From a virus, in the IMG/VR virus record IMGVR_UViG_3300006947_000003, positions 58,451 through 122,450 of that record: a DNA stretch of 64,000 nucleotides; one strand, written 5' to 3'. Made by a program: the position numbers and the translations under genes. A model generated the notes under the pieces. The model had not been told where the DNA came from. It worked only from the letters and a program-made list of their open reading frames with translations, and ran no database searches. Below, in pieces: positions 45,854 through 54,127 of this stretch; the first letter of the stretch is position 1; the number at the start of each line of letters is the position of its first letter.

Positions 45854-45881
45854 TTGACAAATTTCCTAATGATGTTATAGT
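45854..45881 (+). promoter_or_regulatory. Host-type sigma-70 promoter for the 420-residue protein
   Basis: TTGACA (45854-45859), 16-base spacer, TATAGT (45876-45881). About 80 bases before the TTG start; back to back with the gp14 late promoter. Confidence 0.6.
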
Positions 45882-45962
45882 ATGTGTAAATAGTAAAAGA
45901 TTACACATTATTGCCCTATTTTTTAATAACCTGACTATATAAACATTAAACAGGAGAACAAC

Positions 45963-47225
45963 TTGGCTAAACGTAAGAAAACAGCTCAAAGAGTAACAGC
46001 GGCAGATAAGCTGTTAGAACCATCATGGGATGGCTGGGAAGAAATGTCCGGCAAGGAGTTCCATACCTTTAAGCAAGGAGCCAGTGCTTGGTATTATCAT
46101 ACATTTAAACCAGATGAACTAGCTAAACATACATTTGAATGGATGAAGGCAAATGGTTATAGCACAGAAGATATAAAATGTGCCAAAGAAACACCTAGTT
46201 ATGTTATAGGTACAACAGCACATATAACTTGTCGTATGTTAACAATTGGAATGCCTGACTTTAATGCTAAAGAAGATGAATATTGGCAAACTCTATCCGG
46301 CACTATGGGAAATATTAATCCTTCAATTGTTTGGATTAAAGTTCAAATAGCAAAAGGCATAGAAAAAGGTAAAACTCTTGTAGAAGAAAAAGCAAAACAA
46401 GAAAAATCAAAGATTAATGTTTATCAGCCCACAATACAAGAAAGACTATATCAAGCGGCTATTAATATGACAGTAGAAATTGACGATGTCATGGAAGCAG
46501 GCGCCGGCATTATAGATTTAACAGAGTTTAAACCTTTAAATTGGTTAAAAGTACATGAGTGTAAAGGCAACCATGCTAAAATTATTAAAACTTTTTACGA
46601 ACCAGGCTTTAACGAATTACACGAATTACTTAATCCTCCTACTCGTAAGCAACGAGATCAACTAACAGAACAAGAGCAAGACTGGAGAAGTCAATTAGAG
46701 GAATGTTTTAGTGCCTTTACTAAAGCAGAAATAAAAAGTAGGTATGATGCTTATAAATTAATTGTAGATGCTTGTGACATGATGCTTGATACTGCTAAAC
46801 TTACTAGAAAATCTCGTAAAGTAAAACCTAAGAGTGCTGAAAAATTAATAACAAAACTAAAATATAAAGCGTCTGATGAAAAAACTGCTCTTGTAAGTAT
46901 TAATCCTGTTAACATTATTAAGGCTAACGAGCTTTGGGTATATAACACAAAAACAAGAAAGTTAGGATATTACGTTACGACATCGAAAGATCCTCTTAAA
47001 CAGCAACGTGTTGGTACTGGATTAGAGGTTAAAGGAACAACATTAATACGTTTTTCTGAGATAGAAAGTGTACAGAAGACCCTTCGTAAGCCAATAGAGC
47101 AAATGGCTGAATTTAAGAAACTTGGTAAAATACAACGCAAAAAATTCTTTGAGTCACTTAATGTTACTGAGACTAAACTAAACGGTCGTATAAACCTCGA
47201 TACAATCCTTTTGCTAACGAGCTAA
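45963..47225 (+). CDS. Conserved protein upstream of gp13, function unknown
   Basis: 420 residues, basic, with many Trp in the N-terminal part (EPSWDGWEEMSGKEFHTFKQ; ASAWYYHTFKP) and a helical Lys/Glu-rich middle. I recognise no domain. Genes of this type sit beside gp13 in marine T4-like phages, but no role is known to me. Start is TTG (45963-45965) with AGGAG at the right distance; no nearby ATG is in frame. A sigma-70 promoter suggests early expression, unlike the late neck gene that follows. Confidence 0.7.
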   Translation: MAKRKKTAQRVTAADKLLEPSWDGWEEMSGKEFHTFKQGASAWYYHTFKPDELAKHTFEWMKANGYSTEDIKCAKETPSYVIGTTAHITCRMLTIGMPDFNAKEDEYWQTLSGTMGNINPSIVWIKVQIAKGIEKGKTLVEEKAKQEKSKINVYQPTIQERLYQAAINMTVEIDDVMEAGAGIIDLTEFKPLNWLKVHECKGNHAKIIKTFYEPGFNELHELLNPPTRKQRDQLTEQEQDWRSQLEECFSAFTKAEIKSRYDAYKLIVDACDMMLDTAKLTRKSRKVKPKSAEKLITKLKYKASDEKTALVSINPVNIIKANELWVYNTKTRKLGYYVTTSKDPLKQQRVGTGLEVKGTTLIRFSEIESVQKTLRKPIEQMAEFKKLGKIQRKKFFESLNVTETKLNGRINLDTILLLTS

Positions 47226-47228
47226 ATA
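47221..47228 (+). promoter_or_regulatory. Late-promoter octamer GCTAAATA for gp13
   Basis: Overlaps the stop codon of the upstream gene. Predicted start near 47234; leader about 19 bases with TAGGAAT. Confidence 0.5.
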
Positions 47229-47252
47229 CTACTATTAAAGTAGGAATCCAAA

Positions 47253-48014
47253 ATGGCAAACACAGAACTCCAGACTGAAAAGCAATCTCTCATTGATTAT
47301 GTTCGATTTAGCTTAGGTGATGGCATGGTGGATGTGGAATTAGATCCACAACACTATGATATAGCTTTTAAAAAGGCAACCTCAGTATATCGTCAACGTA
47401 GTTCTAATGGCGTAGAAGAGAGTTACGGCTTTTTAGAGCTAGTAAAGGAAACACAAGAATATACACTACCTAGCATTGTAACTGAAGTTAGGCAAGTGTT
47501 TCGTAGAACTATTGGATCAAGTGACGGCGACGGTGCTAACAGCTTTGAACCATTTGAAGCAGGATACGTTAACACGTATTTGATGCAAGCGGGACGAGTA
47601 GGCGGTTTAGCAACGTATGAAATGTTTAGTCAATACCAAGAACTAACTGCTAGAATGTTTGGCGGCCATATTAACTTTACATTTAATCCAGTATCTAAAA
47701 AACTTACAATAGTTAGGAAAGTAAATGGAACAGGTGAATCTGTTTTACTTTGGCTTTATAACTTTAAACCAGATTTAACACTTTTAAAGGATCATAGAAG
47801 CCAACCTTGGATATATGATTATACAAAAGCACAATGTAAGTATATGTTAGGTGAAGCTAGAAGCAAATTTGCCACTATTGCAGGACCGCAAGGCGGCACC
47901 ACTATGAACGGCGACCAATTAAAACAAGAGGCTATGGCAGAGCTTGACAAGTTAGAGCAAGATCTACTTAACTATGTTGAAGGCGGTTTACCGTTAAGTT
48001 TCGTTATAGGATAA
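47253..48014 (+). CDS. 13: Neck protein gp13
   Basis: 253 residues (T4 gp13: 309). Marks are LIDYVRFSLGDGMVDVELDP, PQHYDIAFKKATSVYRQRSS, then FNPVSKKLTIVRKVNGTGES and LLWLYNFKPD, followed by a helical end. gp13 binds below the portal ring and with gp14 forms the neck. The stop codon is TAA, and an in-frame zinc ribbon follows directly (see next entry). Confidence 0.9.
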   Translation: MANTELQTEKQSLIDYVRFSLGDGMVDVELDPQHYDIAFKKATSVYRQRSSNGVEESYGFLELVKETQEYTLPSIVTEVRQVFRRTIGSSDGDGANSFEPFEAGYVNTYLMQAGRVGGLATYEMFSQYQELTARMFGGHINFTFNPVSKKLTIVRKVNGTGESVLLWLYNFKPDLTLLKDHRSQPWIYDYTKAQCKYMLGEARSKFATIAGPQGGTTMNGDQLKQEAMAELDKLEQDLLNYVEGGLPLSFVIG

Positions 48015-48176
48015 TTTCAAATCCAAACATCAAAAGAAACAATTTGGCATTTTACTTGTAAACGCTGTAATGGGTTTTGGTCTATTGCTACTATGGACGA
48101 GTGGATCCCCAAAAAATTATTTTGTCCACATTGCGGTAAAGAGTGTAAAAACGATAAAGATGTAACGTATGTTTAA
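48015..48176 (+). CDS. Zinc-ribbon peptide in frame after gp13, no standard start codon
   Basis: Fifty-three codons directly follow the gp13 TAA in the same frame and end in TAA. The peptide has two CxxC knuckles: FTCKRCNGFW and LFCPHCGKEC, a good zinc ribbon (CxxC-x20-CxxC). No ATG, GTG or TTG lies before the first knuckle; the only ATG would lose it. So the peptide is made either from a rare start (ATC or ATT), by read-through of the gp13 stop as a C-terminal extension, or not at all. It overlaps the end of the opposite-strand gene by 4 bases. Confidence 0.55.
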   Translation, partial: FQIQTSKETIWHFTCKRCNGFWSIATMDEWIPKKLFCPHCGKECKNDKDVTYV

Positions 48177-48865
48177 AATACGTTATAAAACTTTTCTAAA
48201 ATATCAGCTGGTATAAGATTATTTTTATAAGCATCTTGCTTATGTAGTGCTTCTATATTTTTCTTTGCCCAATCTTTATAGTTAATTGAGTTGCCATCTT
48301 CTCTATCTATGTTAAAACTGCTATTAGGGAAATATTTACGATAGTATTCTCTATATGATTTAATACTGTTAACAGACCCATTAAAATAATAATCAAATCC
48401 TACGGTAGCACCCTCAGTCCAAAACTCGTCGAGCTTCTGAATTTTAAATGCTGAACATAGACCCCAATGAGTTAACCAATTATCATTATCCCAGTCGATC
48501 CATCGCCAATGGTCTTCCCATAATCCAAAATGCCAATGAGCACATAGCCAAGCATCGTATAGTTCAGTACCCCAATGTGTAAAATCGTTGTGAACTTCTA
48601 TTCCGTTGCTGTGTAAATACTCAACTGCTTCTTTCTGTGTTTTAAAAGTTAACCGTTGTTCAACTGTAAAGTCAGTTGGTAATGGCTGTATTTTTTTCGC
48701 TTCATTTTTTAAAAAATGATCTGCAGGAATCCAATGAAGCACCCACCTATTATTCTCATCAACTAAATGGGCAACAGCTGGTGATTTCATAGAAGCAATA
48801 TATTCACCACCCATACCTGCCTGGTATGTGAGTACTGTTTGGGTTTTTTTAATAAATTCGTCCAT
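48173..48865 (-). CDS. Trp/His-rich protein of unknown function
   Basis: 230 residues with an unusual central block rich in Trp, His and Asp (WGTELYDAWLCAHWHFGLWE, then DHWRWIDWDNDNWLTHWGLC). The N-terminus VLTYQAGMGGEYIASM is reminiscent of a glycine-rich phosphate-binding or sulfotransferase-like loop, but the evidence is thin. No domain was recognised. It has an octamer ATTAAATA exactly 5 bases before its ATG, so it is probably expressed late and leaderless. It faces the secreted-protein operon across a 61-base divergent region. Confidence 0.6.
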   Translation of the reverse strand: MDEFIKKTQTVLTYQAGMGGEYIASMKSPAVAHLVDENNRWVLHWIPADHFLKNEAKKIQPLPTDFTVEQRLTFKTQKEAVEYLHSNGIEVHNDFTHWGTELYDAWLCAHWHFGLWEDHWRWIDWDNDNWLTHWGLCSAFKIQKLDEFWTEGATVGFDYYFNGSVNSIKSYREYYRKYFPNSSFNIDREDGNSINYKDWAKKNIEALHKQDAYKNNLIPADILEKFYNVF

Positions 48866-48870
48866 ACTGC

Positions 48871-48878
48871 TATTTAAT
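48871..48878 (-). promoter_or_regulatory. Late-promoter octamer ATTAAATA, leaderless type
   Basis: Minus strand; followed by GCAGT and the ATG of the Trp/His-rich gene. Confidence 0.45.
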
Positions 48879-48890
48879 CGAATAAACTAC

Positions 48891-48920
48891 TTGACAACAG
48901 CCTACTGACTATAGTATAAT
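48891..48920 (+). promoter_or_regulatory. Consensus sigma-70 promoter, leaderless
   Basis: TTGACA (48891-48896), 18-base spacer, TATAAT (48915-48920). The ATG at 48927 lies 6 bases after the -10 box, at the expected start point. Confidence 0.8.
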
Positions 48921-48926
48921 AGTAGT

Positions 48927-49274
48927 ATGATAAAAATAATGATATGTGTTTTTATGCTTTTCGCAACATCAGTAAAAGCAGAGGCTATAGGTGACTCCTC
49001 TTTTTATGTCACAGTAGAAAACGGAATGGAAAGTGATCTTAATTACGGTTATTTTGGGTCTAGTACACCGGTACTAGATGGATTTATGTCAGTTAATCAT
49101 TCGGCAACTTGGCAATTATTTAAGAACGAAGGCGAATGGCAAGAGTTTTCTAGTCAAACATTAGGTGTTAGTAAAGTGTTTGGAGACTCTGGCTTTAGTG
49201 GGTATGTCAGTAATACATTAACAAATACATTTGCTAGAACAGAAACTTGGGTAGGAGTAACATACGCATGGTAG
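48927..49274 (+). CDS. Small secreted protein, outer-membrane or periplasmic
   Basis: 115 residues. A clear Sec signal peptide MIKIMICVFMLFATSVKA ends with an Ala-x-Ala-type site (about residue 18). The mature part is made of short amphipathic strands (SSFYVTVENGMESDLNYGYF; TLTNTFARTETWVGVTYAW) and ends in Trp, like a small outer-membrane beta-barrel edge or an inhibitor-like protein. It is first in an operon with a membrane protein and dNMP kinase, under a host-type promoter without a leader. A role in changing the infected host envelope is inference. Confidence 0.6.
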   Translation: MIKIMICVFMLFATSVKAEAIGDSSFYVTVENGMESDLNYGYFGSSTPVLDGFMSVNHSATWQLFKNEGEWQEFSSQTLGVSKVFGDSGFSGYVSNTLTNTFARTETWVGVTYAW

Positions 49275-49756
49275 AGAAGATACTTTGGATTTTAGGCTTT
49301 GCTTGTTTGCTTGGGTTGAGTAGAATAATACCACATCCACCGAACTTTACTCCTATACTAGCAGTAGCAATATTTGTTCCTTTAATAATGAAGAATAAAT
49401 TAGTAGCAATACCTGTAACATTAGGTGCTATGTTAATTGGCGATTTATATTGGGGTTTCCATAGCATGATGTTTTGGACTTATGGTGCTGTAATATTAGC
49501 GACTCAATTAAGGTACAGAAATGTGTTTGGTAATGCTGTTTTGGCTAGTATAATATTCTTTATAGTTACAAATTTTGCTGTATGGGCCATGTATGATATG
49601 TATCCTAAAACGTTAGATGGTTTAATATTATGTTATACTATGGCAATACCATTTTTCCAGAATACTTTATTAGGTACATTATTTTATACTAGTGTATTTT
49701 GGTTAATAAGATTAATTGTTTCAAAACGATTAACAAAGTCTTGGATATCATTATGA
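49268..49756 (+). CDS. DUF6580-like integral membrane protein
   Basis: 162 residues with five or so hydrophobic helices. The start HPPNFTPILAVAIFVPLIMK and the GDLYWGFHSMMFWTYGAV loop resemble the bacterial DUF6580 group, which is related to transporter S-components. It overlaps the secreted-protein gene by 7 bases (ATGGTAG) and the dNMP kinase by 4. A longer frame from 49247 exists but the ATG at 49268 gives a normal membrane-protein start. Probably an inner-membrane protein acquired from a bacterium; substrate unknown. Confidence 0.65.
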   Translation: MVEKILWILGFACLLGLSRIIPHPPNFTPILAVAIFVPLIMKNKLVAIPVTLGAMLIGDLYWGFHSMMFWTYGAVILATQLRYRNVFGNAVLASIIFFIVTNFAVWAMYDMYPKTLDGLILCYTMAIPFFQNTLLGTLFYTSVFWLIRLIVSKRLTKSWISL

Positions 49757-50427
49757 TTATAGGTGTATGTGGGTTAATAGGCAACGGTAAAGGCACCGTT
49801 GCTGACTACTTAGTAGACAAACATAACTTTATAAAATTAAGTTTCGCCGACAGATTAAAGGATGGCGTATCAACTCTGTTTGGCTGGGATAGGGCATTGC
49901 TTGAAGGTGATACAGTTGAATCAAGAGAGTTTAGAGAAGAAATTGATGAGTATTGGTCCACTGAAACAGGTAAAGAAATAACACCTAGAACTGTATTACA
50001 ACTATACGGAACTGAATGTTTAAGACGTGGATTTTATGACGGCATTTGGGTTAGTTTAGTTAAACAACAGATATTAGAAAACCCAGATAAAAATTTTGTA
50101 ATACCTGACTGTAGATTCTTTAATGAACTTGAAATGGTTAAAGGGCTTAAAGGCTTTACATGGGAAGTGTGGAGAGAAAAAGAACCAGAGTATTGGGGAA
50201 TGGCAGGCAAACTTAATAACCTACATACTAATCCACCAGAAGATAATCCAGTAGCAAGAGCACATCCAGATGTACACCGTAGTGAATGGCGATGGGCAGG
50301 CTGGGATTTTGATGTGTTACTTACAAATAATGATACAGTTGAAACACTACAATACTCTATAGATCAGGTGTTAGATCACCAGCAATCTTATTCCACCCGA
50401 TCCGACCAAGAATCACTTTACAGTTAA
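49753..50427 (+). CDS. 1: Deoxynucleoside monophosphate kinase (T4 gp1-like)
   Basis: 224 residues from the preferred start. The N-terminus MIIGVCGLIGNGKGTVADYL holds the P-loop (Gly7 to Thr15). Downstream FADRLKDGVSTLFGW and TPRTVLQLYGTECLRRGFYD match T4 gp1-type dNMP kinases, which feed nucleotide synthesis for replication. The ATG overlaps the previous stop (ATGA); a longer frame from 49699 would run deep into the membrane gene and is rejected. The 3' end overlaps the opposite-strand HNH-like gene by 71 bases. Confidence 0.85.
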   Translation: MIIGVCGLIGNGKGTVADYLVDKHNFIKLSFADRLKDGVSTLFGWDRALLEGDTVESREFREEIDEYWSTETGKEITPRTVLQLYGTECLRRGFYDGIWVSLVKQQILENPDKNFVIPDCRFFNELEMVKGLKGFTWEVWREKEPEYWGMAGKLNNLHTNPPEDNPVARAHPDVHRSEWRWAGWDFDVLLTNNDTVETLQYSIDQVLDHQQSYSTRSDQESLYS

Positions 50428-50689
50428 GGCAAACGGTTTTAAGGTTTGTTATCCTAGTATTATCTTTATTCCCATCTAAATAATAAATTAAAAAACTTTC
50501 AGGATATCTGCTTTGATGCCCGCAATGATCACAAGTACTTTGCTTTTGATATCCGTGTACTTTGAACAAATTTGGCTTTTTATTTTGTCGTATACAGCTA
50601 TCACAAAACCTACGATAGTAAGTTTTTCCTTTTCTGTTGTAATTAATTGCCGCTGGAGCATTACATGATATACATACTGGCCTAGTCAT
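50357..50689 (-). CDS. HNH-like zinc protein
   Basis: 110 residues. Three Cys pairs (CISCNAP; FCDSCIR; CDHCGHQSR) precede an HNH-like end YLDGNKDNTRITNLKTVCLN. The usual histidine pair before Asp-Gly is replaced by Tyr-Tyr-Leu, so nuclease activity is doubtful. Proteins of this form lie near sheath genes in marine T4-like phages. A late octamer TATAAATA lies exactly 5 bases before the ATG, implying a leaderless mRNA. The convergent overlap of 71 bases with the dNMP kinase is unusual. Confidence 0.6.
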   Translation of the reverse strand: MTRPVCISCNAPAAINYNRKGKTYYRRFCDSCIRQNKKPNLFKVHGYQKQSTCDHCGHQSRYPESFLIYYLDGNKDNTRITNLKTVCLNCKVILGRIGWNKIAGDLTPDL

Positions 50690-50694
50690 ACTAG

Positions 50695-50702
50695 TATTTA
50701 TA
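50695..50702 (-). promoter_or_regulatory. Late promoter TATAAATA, leaderless type
   Basis: Exact octamer on the minus strand followed by CTAGT and the ATG of the HNH-like gene. A palindrome CCTTTATAAAGG (50712-50723) lies further upstream between the two divergent genes. Confidence 0.6.
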
Positions 50703-50754
50703 CGGCGGTGCCCTTTATAAAGGTGTCTAGTTTAGGCGGTTTTTAAATGAAATC

Positions 50755-50762
50755 GCTAAATA
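50755..50762 (+). promoter_or_regulatory. Late-promoter octamer GCTAAATA for the sheath gene
   Basis: Predicted start near 50768; leader about 39 bases with GAGGACA before the gp18 ATG. Confidence 0.5.
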
Positions 50763-50806
50763 CAATGTATAATAATATAAACTTTTTTAACTGAGGACAA
50801 AATAAA

Positions 50807-53800
50807 ATGGCACTTATATCACCGGGTATAGACGTTACAATATCAGACGAATCACAGTACGCTCCAACGGCGGCTGGAACGATCCCTTTTATTGTTGTCG
50901 CAACAGCCCAAGACAAAACTAGTGGTACTAGCACCGCAACAGCGGCAGGCACAACCAAAGCAACAGCAAATAAAACATATTTAATTGGTTCACAACGAGA
51001 GTTAGTAACAACTTACGGCGAACCAAACTTTTACAAAAATACAAGTGGTACAGCACTTCACGGTAGTGAAGTTAATGAGTACGGACTTATGTCAGCTTAT
51101 AGTGTACTAGGTATTAGTAATAGAGCATATGTATTAAGAGCAGACGTAAATCTAAGCGAAATGATTACTAAGTCAGGAAGGCCAACAGGCGCACCTGCAA
51201 CAGGCACACAGTGGTTTGATGTTAGTAAGACATTATTCGGTGTTCATGTATGGAACGAATCTACACAATTATTTACTAACGTAGTACCTAGTGTAATTAC
51301 TGATACTAATGATGTATCGGGTTCACCTGCTACCCCTAAGACTTCTTACGGTACAGTAGGAACTTATGCGATTATGGCCACCGGAACATCAAATAAACTC
51401 TTTTACAAAAATAGAGATAATACATGGGTACAAACTGGAACACTAGCATGGCAAATAGCACATCCGACATTGTCAGGATCTGTTAGTTCAGCAACAATAT
51501 CAGCAAGTGATACTGTTGTAATTAATTCTACTACAGTTACAGCTTCGGGCACTACAGTAAGTTCATTAGCGGCTGATATTAATACAGCGGCAGTGACAGG
51601 TGTTACAGCGGCAGTTGTTAACAATAAATTAGAACTTTACGCTAATACATCTGCTACAAATCATGCAATAGTTATAGCGGATGGATCGGGACACACGATA
51701 CTAGCTGACGTTGGCATGACTGCTGGCACTTATTATTGTCCTAAATTTGATGTACAGGCACACACAACTATTCCAGAATGGAAAACAGCAGATACTGTTA
51801 CAAGACCAACTGGATCTGTTTGGATTAAGTCAACTACACCTAATAAAGGTGCTAGTTTTAGTCTTAAAACTTATAACGTTACTACTAAATTGTTTGAAGC
51901 AAACGCGGCTAATTTGTATAACAACGATGAATCAGCAAACTTTGCCTTAGATGCATCAGGTGGCGGTGTAAATATTGCGGCTGATACTTTATATGTTAGA
52001 TACGATGTTGAAGATAACAGTAGAGGTAGTTACAAGTTCTTTAAAAGGCTTGTTAAGGGTGCTACTACTGTAACAGGTACAGCAAGTCCAACACTTACAG
52101 CAAGTGATGCATTTACAATTCAAATGTCAGATAAGACAGCAACGTTAACATCAGCAGTGACAGTTACAATGAGTGGTGCTACTGCTTCAACTTTTGTTAC
52201 TGATTTAACAGCAAAAAATATTACTAACTTAACGGTATCAAGAGATACTACTACAAATGCTATTACATTAACACATGATTTAGGTGGTAAGATTGTACTT
52301 AAAGACGGTACAGGAACACCAATAGCAGATATTGGTATTACTTCAGCATTAACTACAGCAAGAGCAGGCAACGCCTCAGATATTATTATATCTAACTGGC
52401 AGGCTTACACTTATTCAGCTAGTATTACACAACCTACAGCTGATCCAGTTGCAGGTACTAACTGGTTCAATGCCGCAGTTTCTGATGTAGATATTATGAT
52501 ACACGACGGAACTAGCACTTGGAAAGCATATCAAAATGTGTCAAGTGATGCTAGGGGATATAACTTATCAAATACTTCACCAAATGGTCCTATTGTTTCG
52601 GCAACAGCACCAACTTTACAGTCTGATTCAACAGCACTAGTACACGGTGATTTATGGGTTGATAGTTCAGCACCAGATACTTTTAAAATCTCAAGATGGC
52701 AAAGTGTTGCATCTGTAGATAAATGGGTTGCTATTGATACAACAGACCAAACTACAGAAGCAGGCATTGTGTTTGCTGACTTTAGATTCCATGATAGTGC
52801 TACTGATGATGTGACAACGTCGTCAATGACAACTGTTAAAACTTTGTTAACAAGTAACTATGTGGATATTGATGCTCCAAAGGCAACTTTGTATCCAAGA
52901 GGTATGTTAGCATTTAACTTAAGACGTAGTTCGAACAACGTTAAAGAGTACAAAAAAGCATATTTTAATGCTACTGATTATCCAGATTCTGTACTCCCTA
53001 CAGAAACAAATGCTTGGGTAACTGTTTCTGGATTACAAAATGATGGTTCTCCTTATGTAGGTAGACATGCTCAACGTAACACTATTGTATCATCGATGAA
53101 ATCAGCAGTTTCTAAGTCGGATGAGATTCGTGAAGAACAGCGTAACTTTAACTTATTAGTTGCTCCTGGATATCCTGAGCTTATGCAGAACTTAGTTGCT
53201 CTTAATAACGAAAGACGTAACACAGGTTTTGTTCTTGGAGATGCTCCAATGAGACTAGCACCAAATAGTACAGACGTACAAAATTGGGCTAAGAACACTA
53301 AACTAGCACTTGACAACAATGACAATGGTTTGGTTACAGCAGATACTTATTTAGGTGTGTTTTATCCATCGGGTAAAACTACAGACTTAGATGGAAACTC
53401 TATTGTTGTTCCACCAACACACATGGCATTAAGAACAGTTTTACGTTCAGATGACGCTAGTTATCCTTGGTTTGCTCCAGCAGGTACAAGACGAGGTGGC
53501 GTAGATAATGCTACAGCGTTAGGACACATAGATAGTGCTACTGGTGAATTCCAAACTACTGGTATTAGAGAATCGTTGAGAGATACTCTATATGAGAACA
53601 AGATTAATCCAATTACGTTTATTCCGGGAACTGGTATACTTAACTTTGGTAACAAAACAAGACATGCTTCTGCTAGTGCTTTAGATAGAATTAACGTAGC
53701 AAGACTTGTAGCGTATATTAGAGAAAGACTAGGCGAAATCACAAAACCATATGTATTTGAACCAAACGACAAATTAACTAGAGATGATGTTAAGGGTGTT

Positions 53801-53992
53801 GTAGAGTCATTAATGAATGACTTAGTTGCTAAACGTGGTTTATATGACTACTTGGTAGTATGTGATGAAACAAACAACACAACATCTAGGATAGACAGAA
53901 ATGAACTATATATAGATGTTGCGATTGAACCAGTTAAGGCAGTTGAGTTTATTTACATTCCGGTTAGAATCCAGAACACAGGATCTATTTAA
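50807..53992 (+). CDS. 18: Tail sheath protein gp18, enlarged
   Basis: 1061 residues against 659 in T4. The N-terminus MALISPGIDVTISDESQYAP and the C-terminal domain (INPITFIPGTGILNFGNKTR; LVAYIRERLGEITKPYVFEP) are standard contractile-sheath text. The extra length comes from the middle, where two related beta modules occur at residues about 223-306 (SGSVSSATISASDTVVINST) and 423-519 (TASPTLTASDAFTIQMSD), separated by linker domains. These would sit on the outside of the sheath. A single late gene with its own terminator. Confidence 0.92.
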   Translation: MALISPGIDVTISDESQYAPTAAGTIPFIVVATAQDKTSGTSTATAAGTTKATANKTYLIGSQRELVTTYGEPNFYKNTSGTALHGSEVNEYGLMSAYSVLGISNRAYVLRADVNLSEMITKSGRPTGAPATGTQWFDVSKTLFGVHVWNESTQLFTNVVPSVITDTNDVSGSPATPKTSYGTVGTYAIMATGTSNKLFYKNRDNTWVQTGTLAWQIAHPTLSGSVSSATISASDTVVINSTTVTASGTTVSSLAADINTAAVTGVTAAVVNNKLELYANTSATNHAIVIADGSGHTILADVGMTAGTYYCPKFDVQAHTTIPEWKTADTVTRPTGSVWIKSTTPNKGASFSLKTYNVTTKLFEANAANLYNNDESANFALDASGGGVNIAADTLYVRYDVEDNSRGSYKFFKRLVKGATTVTGTASPTLTASDAFTIQMSDKTATLTSAVTVTMSGATASTFVTDLTAKNITNLTVSRDTTTNAITLTHDLGGKIVLKDGTGTPIADIGITSALTTARAGNASDIIISNWQAYTYSASITQPTADPVAGTNWFNAAVSDVDIMIHDGTSTWKAYQNVSSDARGYNLSNTSPNGPIVSATAPTLQSDSTALVHGDLWVDSSAPDTFKISRWQSVASVDKWVAIDTTDQTTEAGIVFADFRFHDSATDDVTTSSMTTVKTLLTSNYVDIDAPKATLYPRGMLAFNLRRSSNNVKEYKKAYFNATDYPDSVLPTETNAWVTVSGLQNDGSPYVGRHAQRNTIVSSMKSAVSKSDEIREEQRNFNLLVAPGYPELMQNLVALNNERRNTGFVLGDAPMRLAPNSTDVQNWAKNTKLALDNNDNGLVTADTYLGVFYPSGKTTDLDGNSIVVPPTHMALRTVLRSDDASYPWFAPAGTRRGGVDNATALGHIDSATGEFQTTGIRESLRDTLYENKINPITFIPGTGILNFGNKTRHASASALDRINVARLVAYIRERLGEITKPYVFEPNDKLTRDDVKGVVESLMNDLVAKRGLYDYLVVCDETNNTTSRIDRNELYIDVAIEPVKAVEFIYIPVRIQNTGSI

Positions 53993-54019
53993 CAGCATTA
54001 AGTAATTAAATCATTTAAG

Positions 54020-54046
54020 TAGGGCGGTAAAACGCCCTATTTTTTT
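54020..54046 (+). terminator. Intrinsic terminator after the sheath gene
   Basis: 7-bp stem TAGGGCG / CGCCCTA with loop GTAAAA and a T run of eight. Confidence 0.92.
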
Positions 54047-54059
54047 GGTCAGCTATTAG

Positions 54060-54067
54060 GATAAATA
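54060..54067 (+). promoter_or_regulatory. Late promoter GATAAATA for the tail tube gene
   Basis: Predicted start near 54073; leader about 55 bases with AAAGGAG. Confidence 0.6.
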
Positions 54068-54127
54068 ATATTGTAATAATAATATAGAAGATTTTCTATA
54101 TTACAGAAATTTAAAGGAGTACACATT

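Noticed and set aside
49699-50427. Longer start for the dNMP kinase
   Set aside because: It would overlap the membrane-protein gene by 58 bases and add residues before a P-loop that normally begins at the N-terminus.
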